Below are positions 45,071 through 52,935 of a stretch of DNA of 64,000 nucleotides, piece by piece. The stretch spans positions 3,536,514-3,600,513 of the forward strand of contig CP051246.1 of assembly GCA_017795085.1 (NCBI GenBank). Reading direction: 5' to 3'. The notes under the pieces are model-generated. The model saw nothing but the letters and a program-made list of their open reading frames with translations. It searched no databases and was not told where the DNA came from. Both the position numbers and the translations under genes were made by a program. The stretch's first letter is position 1; each line of letters starts with the position of its first letter. This DNA comes from Salegentibacter sp. GTDB lineage: Bacteria; Bacteroidota; Bacteroidia; Flavobacteriales; Flavobacteriaceae.

Positions 45071-45898
45071 CTATATTTTATAGCATTCACTGGCGTTCTT
45101 CCACCAAAAATGATCTTGTTCTGCTTCTGAAAGTTTATCTACATAAGTAGCAGCAATATTTCTCACCTGTTCATATTCTGCAGCCACCAAACATACTGGC
45201 CAGTCGGAACCGAACATCAGGCGTTTTGCTCCAAAATGCTCAAAAACCCAATCCATATAGGGCTGAAGCTGACCATAATTCCAATTTTTATAATCGGCTT
45301 CGGTCACCATTCCTGAAATTTTACAATACACATTCTCGCATTTTGCAATTTCTTTCATTAAAACTGCCCAACCTTCAAAGAAGCTATCTTTTATATAAGG
45401 TTTAGCTATATGATCTATGATGAACTTTTGATTAGGAAATTTCTTTACAAATTCCAATACAGCACCTAATTGATGTGGAAAAACAAGAATCTCATAGACA
45501 AAATCATAATTTTTTAAGGCGGAAATTCCATTTACAAACTTTTCTCCTAAAATAAAATTATGGTCTGGTTCTCCCTGCACAATATGTCGAAAACCTTTTA
45601 TTTTCTGAATTTCAGAATAATACTGAAGCCTTTCAGTTATATTTTCATTCTTAAAATCAACCCAGCCAATAATACCTTTTATAAAATCATTCTTTTCAGA
45701 AAGATTCAGCAAAAATTGATTTTCCGCTTCGGTCTGGTCGGCCTGCACGGCTATACAGCCATCTATTCCATTTTTATCAAAAACCGGGGCTAAATCTTCA
45801 GGCAGGAAATCCCGCCTGATTCTTTTCATATCATCATCGAGCCAGGCATGTTTTTCCGGCTCATACTCCCAAAAATGCTGGTGGGTATCTATAATCAT
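45071..45898 (-). CDS. Amidohydrolase-family sugar lactonase, probable L-fuconolactonase
   Basis: A 275-residue cytoplasmic TIM-barrel hydrolase. DTHQHFW (His6, His8) opens the metal-site pattern, with KFIIDHIAKP in the middle and MFGSDWPVC holding the conserved Asp. This matches the COG3618 group, which hydrolyses sugar-1,5-lactones such as L-fuconolactone. It would take the lactone from the SDR enzyme encoded 2 bases downstream. The family is solid; the lactone is inferred from neighbours. Confidence 0.83.
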   Translation of the reverse strand: MIIDTHQHFWEYEPEKHAWLDDDMKRIRRDFLPEDLAPVFDKNGIDGCIAVQADQTEAENQFLLNLSEKNDFIKGIIGWVDFKNENITERLQYYSEIQKIKGFRHIVQGEPDHNFILGEKFVNGISALKNYDFVYEILVFPHQLGAVLEFVKKFPNQKFIIDHIAKPYIKDSFFEGWAVLMKEIAKCENVYCKISGMVTEADYKNWNYGQLQPYMDWVFEHFGAKRLMFGSDWPVCLVAAEYEQVRNIAATYVDKLSEAEQDHFWWKNASECYKI

Positions 45899-45907
45899 AA
45901 TTTCAGT

Positions 45908-46915
45908 TTAAACTTCAATCATTGCTTTTATCACATTGCTTTCTGCCAGCAACCAGGAATCAAAATTGTCAATCATTTCATCAAACTTCACCCGGTGGGT
46001 AATAAAAGAATCAGTAGGGAAGCTTTTCAAATTATCAGTTACAAATTTAAAGTCTTCTAAGGTAGCATTTCTACTACACATTAGGGTAGTTTCTTTAGCG
46101 TGAATTTTTGGATGTTCAAAGTTAAGTTCCCCTTTAAAAAGCCCCACCAACACAAATTTACCTCCATGGGCCATATAATCGGGACCGGATTCTAAGGCTT
46201 TTTTGTTTCCGGTAGCATCAAAGACAGTTGCAGCCATTTCACCTTTAGTAATTGCTTCCACTTTATCTACAGGATTTTCAGTAACATTTACTATATAATC
46301 AACCCCAATTTCCTTTTTCGCATATTCCAAGCGAGTAGGATTTACATCCATTGCAATAACTTTGGCCCCGCGAATCTGGGCCAGTTTCATAAGTCCAATA
46401 CCAATAGGCCCACAACCCATCACCACAATGGTTTCTCCCTTTTTAATATCGGCTCTTCTAATAGCGTGCGCACCAATAGCAAGGGGCTCTACAATGGCCA
46501 TTTCATCGTAAGTAAAATCATTTGCAGGAAGTAATAAATCCTGTCTAACTGAAATAACCTCCTGCATTCCGCCATCGGCATGAACGCCCAACACCTGGAT
46601 GTTTTTACAGCAATTGGTTTTACCATTTTCACAGGCAATACATTCGCCACAACTTACGTAAGGCATAATAATTACTTTATCCCCCGCTTTAAGTCCCTGC
46701 TCGTTTTCTCCAATTTCAAGAATTTCAGCAGCAAGTTCATGTCCTAAAATTCTTGGATATTTAAAAAATGGCTGATTGCCGGTATAAGCATGCAAATCGG
46801 TCCCGCAAATACCAATTCTATGTATTTTTAATAACGCCTCCCCAGTCTTTTCGGTAGGTTCTTCTTTATCTCCCTTTGAAAACTTTAAAGGTTGTTCGCA
46901 AACTATATATTTCAT
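45908..46915 (-). CDS. Zinc-dependent sugar/polyol dehydrogenase (MDR family)
   Basis: A 335-residue cytoplasmic medium-chain dehydrogenase. Catalytic-zinc residues are GICGTDLHAY and GHE; the structural-zinc loop is CGECIACENGKTNCC; NAD(P)-binding is VVMGCGPIGIGLMKLA. It is related to sorbitol, galactonate and L-threonine dehydrogenases. In this operon it may oxidise a sugar acid or alditol downstream of fuconolactonase, but the reaction is not decided by the sequence. It starts 12 bases after a GH2 gene and ends 9 bases before the lactonase gene. Confidence 0.8.
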   Translation of the reverse strand: MKYIVCEQPLKFSKGDKEEPTEKTGEALLKIHRIGICGTDLHAYTGNQPFFKYPRILGHELAAEILEIGENEQGLKAGDKVIIMPYVSCGECIACENGKTNCCKNIQVLGVHADGGMQEVISVRQDLLLPANDFTYDEMAIVEPLAIGAHAIRRADIKKGETIVVMGCGPIGIGLMKLAQIRGAKVIAMDVNPTRLEYAKKEIGVDYIVNVTENPVDKVEAITKGEMAATVFDATGNKKALESGPDYMAHGGKFVLVGLFKGELNFEHPKIHAKETTLMCSRNATLEDFKFVTDNLKSFPTDSFITHRVKFDEMIDNFDSWLLAESNVIKAMIEV

Positions 46916-46927
46916 AATTCAATTATT

Positions 46928-49354
46928 TTATTCTTCCACATCTATTTCAATTTCAGTTGAATTTAAACCATTTGATTTTGCTTTCAACTTAATGGTTTCA
47001 TCTTCTCTATTTGATTGCACAATTACAAGGCATTTTCCATTAAAGGCTTTCCTGTAATTGGCTTTAAAAGGTTCTTCGCTAGCCTGGTAACCATTATCTA
47101 CTCCTACAATTTTACCGCCTCCGGAAATTTCAAATTCTACCATATGGTCTGCCATAGGCACTAAATTGTTATCCTTATCTACAATATCTACAGTTATAAA
47201 GCTAAGGTCATAGCCATCGGCTTGAATACTTTCTTTATCTGCACTAAGTCGGATATCTGAAGCTTCATCAGCTGTATGAATTTCTTTTTCAAGAATTACT
47301 TCCCCGTTTTTTCTGGAAACTGCTTTTAGTTTTCCGGGTTCAAAATCTACCCGCCAGGAAACGTGTAGTTCATCACCTTTTTTACTTTTAATTCCTAAAG
47401 ACTCTCCGTTTAGAAAAAGTTCTACCTCATCAGCATTATTATAATATGCCCAAACATCAACCTCTTTTCCTTCTTCCCAGTTCCAATGCGGGAAGATGTG
47501 TAAAACATCTTCATCACTCCATTCGCTTTTATACATATAATACGAATCTTTTGGAAAACCGGCCAAATCTATTACGCCCAAATAAGAACTCCGGGCGGGA
47601 TATGGATAAGGCAAAGGTTCTCCCAAATAATCAATCCCGGCCCAAATAAAAAGTCCGCTAATAAAATCCCTTTTCTTGACAGCATTCCAGGAAGCCTCAT
47701 GAGTGGCACCCCAATAGGCAGCCACATGATCATAAGCTGAAACCGTATAATCATCATTCCCGTCAAAATCTTCATTATGAGCAGGAGGCCAATACATAAG
47801 GCTCTCCGAAGGCATATCATAGTGACCTCGGGTAGCAATTGCAGAAGCACTTTCAGTAACGATTATCTTTTCGTTAGGATACCATTCCGGGAATTTCTCA
47901 TAATCTTCATGCTTGTAATTAAAGCCTAATAAATCTAATGCCCCCGATTGATAAATATAATTTTCTTCAGGGATATTTTCACTTAAGGCACTGGTAACCG
48001 GTCTTGTGGTATCTATAGCTTTTACAATATCAACCAATTCCCTTGTGATTTCAACACCGGTACTATCAAATTGCTCTCTGATTTCATTCCCGATACTCCA
48101 CATCATTACGGAAGGATGGTTTCTATCTCTTTTTATGAGATCTTTTAAATCTTTCTCGTGCCATTCATCCCAAAATATATGGTAATCTTTATCATTTTTC
48201 TTTTTCTTCCACATATCAAAAGCTTCATCCTGAACAATAAAGCCCATTTTATCGGTAAGTTCCAACAACTCGGGTGCAGGGGGATTATGAGCTGTTCGTA
48301 CGGCATTCGCCCCCATTTCTTTTAGTAATCTCAACTGCCTTTTTATGGCATTTTTATTTACCGCAGCACCTAGCGCCCCTAAATCGTGGTGAAGATTAAC
48401 TCCAAGAATTTTGGAGGGTTTTCCGTTTAGTGAGAATCCGCTTTCTGCATCAAAATCGAAATATCGTATCCCAAGTGGAGTTTTATAATTATCAGAAAGT
48501 TCTTCCTCATCGTACACTTTCGTTAGTACTGTATATAAATATGGATTTTCAGTATCCCACAGTTTTGGATTCCTGACTTCAAAATTCTGATCTAGCTTTA
48601 TTGTCCCATTCGCATCAATATTTTGAGATGTTTCAGAATTGGCAACTTCATTACCGTCTTCATCTAAAATTCTAGATACCAGTTTAATCCTTTTCTGAGC
48701 ATCAAAATCATTTTTCAGATTTAATTCAAGGTTGACCATGGCACTTTCATCATTAACTTCAGGCGTAGTCACAAAAGTGCCCCATTGATCGACCCTTAAC
48801 TTTCCGGTAACAATCAATCTCACATTTCTATATATCCCCGAGCCCGTATACCAGCGGGAATTCGGCTGTTCTGAATTATCTACTTTTACGCTGATTATAT
48901 TCTCTTCTTCCCCATAATTAAGATGTCCTGATAAATCGTGAGCAATTGAAATATAACCGTTAGGACGAATTCCCAAAGAATGTCCATTTATCCAGATTTC
49001 GCTGTTTCTGAAAATTCCGTCAAATTCTATTTTTACGGCTTTATCTTTCCAGGCTTCATCCACCTTAAAAGATTTTCTGTACCAGCCTTCTCCGGCCGGT
49101 AAAGCTCCTCCTTCAGGTTTTGTAGGATGGTCTTCACTAAATTCTCCTTCTATACTCCAATCGTGTGGAAGCGACAAACTTCTCCATTCTGAATCATTAA
49201 AAGCAACTTTCGCTGCTTCCGGATGTGCTCCTTTTTGAAACTTCCAGTCTTTATTAAAATCTTCTACAATTCGTGCTGTCTGTTCCTTATCCTCTTCACA
49301 ACCTACAAAGGCAAGAAAAAGCAAGAAAAATGGTATGGCTAAAATTCTTTTCAT
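46928..49354 (-). CDS. GH2 beta-galactosidase-like lipoprotein
   Basis: An 808-residue enzyme with lipobox Cys19 (AFVGCEED). Order: N-terminal sandwich (LSLPHDWSIEGEF, GEGWYRKSF), Ig-like, TIM barrel, then DUF4982-like and C-terminal Ig-like domains. Acid/base Glu in MWSIGNEIRE (near 421) and nucleophile Glu in IIVTESASAIATRGHYD (near 500), the form common in Bacteroidetes beta-galactosidases. ASYSFIWAGIDYLGEPLPY-type FIWAGIDYLGEPLPYP follows. It could release galactose or a related residue from side chains. It lies between a larger GH2 gene (17 bases) and the dehydrogenase gene. Confidence 0.88.
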   Translation of the reverse strand: MKRILAIPFFLLFLAFVGCEEDKEQTARIVEDFNKDWKFQKGAHPEAAKVAFNDSEWRSLSLPHDWSIEGEFSEDHPTKPEGGALPAGEGWYRKSFKVDEAWKDKAVKIEFDGIFRNSEIWINGHSLGIRPNGYISIAHDLSGHLNYGEEENIISVKVDNSEQPNSRWYTGSGIYRNVRLIVTGKLRVDQWGTFVTTPEVNDESAMVNLELNLKNDFDAQKRIKLVSRILDEDGNEVANSETSQNIDANGTIKLDQNFEVRNPKLWDTENPYLYTVLTKVYDEEELSDNYKTPLGIRYFDFDAESGFSLNGKPSKILGVNLHHDLGALGAAVNKNAIKRQLRLLKEMGANAVRTAHNPPAPELLELTDKMGFIVQDEAFDMWKKKKNDKDYHIFWDEWHEKDLKDLIKRDRNHPSVMMWSIGNEIREQFDSTGVEITRELVDIVKAIDTTRPVTSALSENIPEENYIYQSGALDLLGFNYKHEDYEKFPEWYPNEKIIVTESASAIATRGHYDMPSESLMYWPPAHNEDFDGNDDYTVSAYDHVAAYWGATHEASWNAVKKRDFISGLFIWAGIDYLGEPLPYPYPARSSYLGVIDLAGFPKDSYYMYKSEWSDEDVLHIFPHWNWEEGKEVDVWAYYNNADEVELFLNGESLGIKSKKGDELHVSWRVDFEPGKLKAVSRKNGEVILEKEIHTADEASDIRLSADKESIQADGYDLSFITVDIVDKDNNLVPMADHMVEFEISGGGKIVGVDNGYQASEEPFKANYRKAFNGKCLVIVQSNREDETIKLKAKSNGLNSTEIEIDVEE

Positions 49355-49371
49355 TTTATAGTCTTTTATGC

Positions 49372-52300
49372 TTACTGAAATTCAAACCTGTTAATGCGTA
49401 AGCCCTTCATTTCTTCTGAAGTAATTCTTATTTTATAGGTCCCTGCATTAATATATCCTCCTGAGGTGGTATTTAAAATCCTAAATTTTTCCTCAGCAGG
49501 AGGAAATTCAATTTCACCTTCGTGTACTAAAATTCCATTAGCATCTTCAATTTGAAGTTCCACTTCAATGGGGTGTCCTGATAAGTTCATATACCGGTAC
49601 CTCATAAGATACACCCCGGCCAATCCGGGATTTACTTCAAACTCCAACTTATTTTCTGTATTTTCAGTAAATTCTATATAATCGCTGTCTTTAAAGTTGC
49701 CATTAGTAATTCCTGATCCTGAAAAATCACCTTCCGGGGCTAAAAACTCATAATTGGGACGAGCTTCTTCCTCTTCGGTTTCTCCCATTTCATATTTAGG
49801 AACCAAAGCCAGGCTATACATCGCGTAATTTCCAGAAAGCTGCTTACTATTCTTTCCAAGTGTAATTTCATCAGAAGCATTTACTTCTTTTCTTAAAACT
49901 TTAAAAGTATCGCCCCGGTTATTAGCAGCGGTTTCTTCAATTTCCTCAAAACCTGAAAGCCAAGCCGGCAAATTGTTTACATCACTGTCGATCATCGCGT
50001 ATAACCAGGCATCATCTTTCGAGGTAAAGGAGACTGAAAAATCCCGGGCACTTAATTCTTCGGAAAACTTCAACCATTCTGCACCATAAATCTGGTAAGG
50101 AAGTTCGGTAAAACTTACTTCGGAATCAAGATATTGTTGTTGACTAATATCCAGCCAACTCGCTTTCGCTACCAGATCTGCAGAAACATTATTAACCTCT
50201 AAGGAATTGATATTACCGGAAGAAGCCGGAGCAGGTTCAATACTCTCATCTGCCGTAGCAATTGCAATTCCCGAAATTACAGCCTGCCCTGAAGTTATTT
50301 GCGGAAAGGAAATCACTATTTTTCCGTCTTTGCTTTCCACATTTAAGGTTTTCTTCAAAGCAGTATCGTGACCGACTTCTTTCCATATATCCAAATTATC
50401 AATATGCACACTGTCATTTACAGCCACATCAAAGTTTCTCCAGTTGATGGCATCAAATCCGCCACCGGTGCCATACCATGGTTCAACAAAATAAAGTTCT
50501 ACCTGGTATTCGCCATCGGGTACCGGAAATTCATATTTTAAACGGTCAGTCCCATAGCGGAATGTTTGAAATAAGTCCCAGTTTTTAGTACCTGCAATAG
50601 GATCAAAAACCCTACGTTGGCTGGCAAAAAAGGCCGGTAAATTTTCAAAATCATCGGTCCAGGATAAAGAACCCCAGGTATTTTCTTTGACTTTTTGAAC
50701 ATCAGCAGCCCATTCCTGATCAAAACTGTCTTTAAAAGCAGGGCCGCCACTATTCACCCTGTAGAGATAATTCAAGTCCTCTTCCCCTTTCAATACTTCT
50801 TCATCATCTTTATAAAATTCTTCAAAATTTGGAGATTCCGGTAAATTATCTAATACGATATAATCCTTAGCGACCGCCTCACCATCAACATAGCCAACTG
50901 CATAAAGCACATTATAGTTTATATCAACATCATACCATTCAAAATGCTTACCTCTTCCCGGGTTTTCCTTTTTCCCAAGCGACTCTCCATTTATATCATT
51001 AAACAACTCAACCTCATCTGTATTGGAATAAACTGTAATACTATCCTTAACTCCCGGTTTCTCCCAACGATTTGGCCAGGTGTGCGAAACAATATAAACC
51101 ATCGGGCTATCCTCTTTGGAAATGTAATTAGCACGATACATATAATAAGCATCAACCGGTTCTGCCCAGGGAGTTACTAAACCTTTATAATTTACCGGCC
51201 CCACTTTATCAATATCACGATAACCTTCTCCATTTTGAATTCTTCCCGGGTTTTCGTGCGAATTGAACAACCAATTATATTGACCAACCACTTTATCTCT
51301 AACCGACTCTGCTTCTCTGACTTTAATTTCCATTAATTGCGAAAACCGGTTTTCGCTATATTCTCCATCCTGATCAAAAGGACCTTCAGTATGAAGATCG
51401 AGTGTTCGCCAAGCTCCATATTCACCGTTTAAAAGTTGTTCTGTTAACTCATTTCCATAATTATAGGGATCTCCACCGTAAGTTCCAGACCAGTTTTGAA
51501 TAACATTCCAATCGGTTCCCACACCTCCGTTACAGGTAGTCACCAGCCTTTCTACGGCAGAAGTTGGATCCATTTCCCTGATAATCCGGGTACATTCTTC
51601 AGCAAATTCTTTAGGAATGGTACTTTCATTTTGAAGTCCCCACATAATTATTGAGGGACTGTTGCGACGTTCTTTAATCCAATTCCGCAACAACTTTTTA
51701 AAATTTTCCTTGAATTCCGGGGTATCATACCAGATATGTGCAGAAAACTGGCTCCAAAATGTAATTCCCGCTTCATCTAAATGTTTCTGATAACGCAAGT
51801 TATGAGGTTGATGGGATTCCCTGAACGAGTTAAAACCACCGGCAATCATTTGGTCTACCCTCGCTTTTACCTGCGTATCGGTAAAAGCATGACTCCCACC
51901 AATCAAGTGTTCGTACTCGCAGGTTCCATTTATAAAATGGGGTTCATCATTTATATAAAGTCGGTTGTCTTCTCCCTCCCGATTTATAGGCCAACTCACC
52001 CATCTAATTCCATAAGGGGTTTTTAATCGATCAACCACTTCGCCATTCTCTGATATAGTAGTAGAGAGTTCATACAAGTAGGAATTCCCCGGTGACCATA
52101 GTTTCGGGTTTTTGATTTCCGGTAAAACCTGTTCGATTTCTCTAGATTCTCCGGCATTAAGATTAATCTCATCTTCTACAGCTACCACTTCATTTTTATC
52201 AGCATCAAAGAATTCTTGTTTTACTGTATAATTTTTATCGCCACTCCCATAATTCTTCAATTCTGTTGTAATATTTAGAATCGCTCGTTCTTCTGAAATT

Positions 52301-52923
52301 TCATTATCACTCCAAATATGTACTCCAAAAGGCTCAATTCGGGTTTCATTGGTCACCACTAAAGAAACAGGCCTAAAAATTCCCAAAGGTTGCGAACCTT
52401 CGGAGAAACCCCATTCTCCTGAGCATCCTCCGCAAACCCAGGGAAGATCAGCGATATAGGCGGGATGATCGGCTTTTACCAAAATGGTATTTGATTCATC
52501 AAAATTAATCACTTCAGAAATATTTAAAGTAAAGGTGGTTCGCCCTCCTTTATGTTGACCTACTTTCTTTCCGTTTACCCATACTGTAGCATACGAACCT
52601 ACACCTTCAAAAAATAAAAAATGCTGTTTTTTACTATCTTCTGAAGAAACTTCGAGCTCTCTCTGATACCAGGCGGTACCGTGAAGGTTACCATGTTCTT
52701 CCCTTCTATAGCCATAATATTGATCCCAGTTATGTGGTACATCTACCGATTTCCATACACTATCTACCTCAATTTTTTGAGGAGCTTCTGTATTTGGCAG
52801 GCTATCATTTTGAGCGGTTTTCCAGCCCTTGTTTAAAGAGATTTCCCTTCTTACCGATTCTTCCTTATTTTGTGTATTACAAGCAACAAAACAAAGTAAT
52901 AAAATGAGATATTGTAATTTCAT
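49372..52923 (-). CDS. Large multi-domain GH2 enzyme with malectin-like and CBM domains
   Basis: An 1183-residue lipoprotein (Cys15, FVACNTQ). Domains: GH2 N sandwich (30-200), Ig-like (200-310), TIM barrel (310-610) with acid/base Glu in GLQNESTIP (near 432) and nucleophile in NGEYGAWRTL (near 501), Ig-like (620-710), malectin/CBM57-like domain starting RVNSGGPAFKDSFDQEW (720-885), a beta module around EETAANNRGDTFK (920-1040), and a C-terminal CBM6/35-like domain (1065-1183). Binding domains imply action on polymer. The middle beta module is shared with the neighbouring uronidase-like protein. Confidence 0.85.
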   Translation of the reverse strand: MKLQYLILLLCFVACNTQNKEESVRREISLNKGWKTAQNDSLPNTEAPQKIEVDSVWKSVDVPHNWDQYYGYRREEHGNLHGTAWYQRELEVSSEDSKKQHFLFFEGVGSYATVWVNGKKVGQHKGGRTTFTLNISEVINFDESNTILVKADHPAYIADLPWVCGGCSGEWGFSEGSQPLGIFRPVSLVVTNETRIEPFGVHIWSDNEISEERAILNITTELKNYGSGDKNYTVKQEFFDADKNEVVAVEDEINLNAGESREIEQVLPEIKNPKLWSPGNSYLYELSTTISENGEVVDRLKTPYGIRWVSWPINREGEDNRLYINDEPHFINGTCEYEHLIGGSHAFTDTQVKARVDQMIAGGFNSFRESHQPHNLRYQKHLDEAGITFWSQFSAHIWYDTPEFKENFKKLLRNWIKERRNSPSIIMWGLQNESTIPKEFAEECTRIIREMDPTSAVERLVTTCNGGVGTDWNVIQNWSGTYGGDPYNYGNELTEQLLNGEYGAWRTLDLHTEGPFDQDGEYSENRFSQLMEIKVREAESVRDKVVGQYNWLFNSHENPGRIQNGEGYRDIDKVGPVNYKGLVTPWAEPVDAYYMYRANYISKEDSPMVYIVSHTWPNRWEKPGVKDSITVYSNTDEVELFNDINGESLGKKENPGRGKHFEWYDVDINYNVLYAVGYVDGEAVAKDYIVLDNLPESPNFEEFYKDDEEVLKGEEDLNYLYRVNSGGPAFKDSFDQEWAADVQKVKENTWGSLSWTDDFENLPAFFASQRRVFDPIAGTKNWDLFQTFRYGTDRLKYEFPVPDGEYQVELYFVEPWYGTGGGFDAINWRNFDVAVNDSVHIDNLDIWKEVGHDTALKKTLNVESKDGKIVISFPQITSGQAVISGIAIATADESIEPAPASSGNINSLEVNNVSADLVAKASWLDISQQQYLDSEVSFTELPYQIYGAEWLKFSEELSARDFSVSFTSKDDAWLYAMIDSDVNNLPAWLSGFEEIEETAANNRGDTFKVLRKEVNASDEITLGKNSKQLSGNYAMYSLALVPKYEMGETEEEEARPNYEFLAPEGDFSGSGITNGNFKDSDYIEFTENTENKLEFEVNPGLAGVYLMRYRYMNLSGHPIEVELQIEDANGILVHEGEIEFPPAEEKFRILNTTSGGYINAGTYKIRITSEEMKGLRINRFEFQ

Positions 52924-52935
52924 AAAATATATTTC

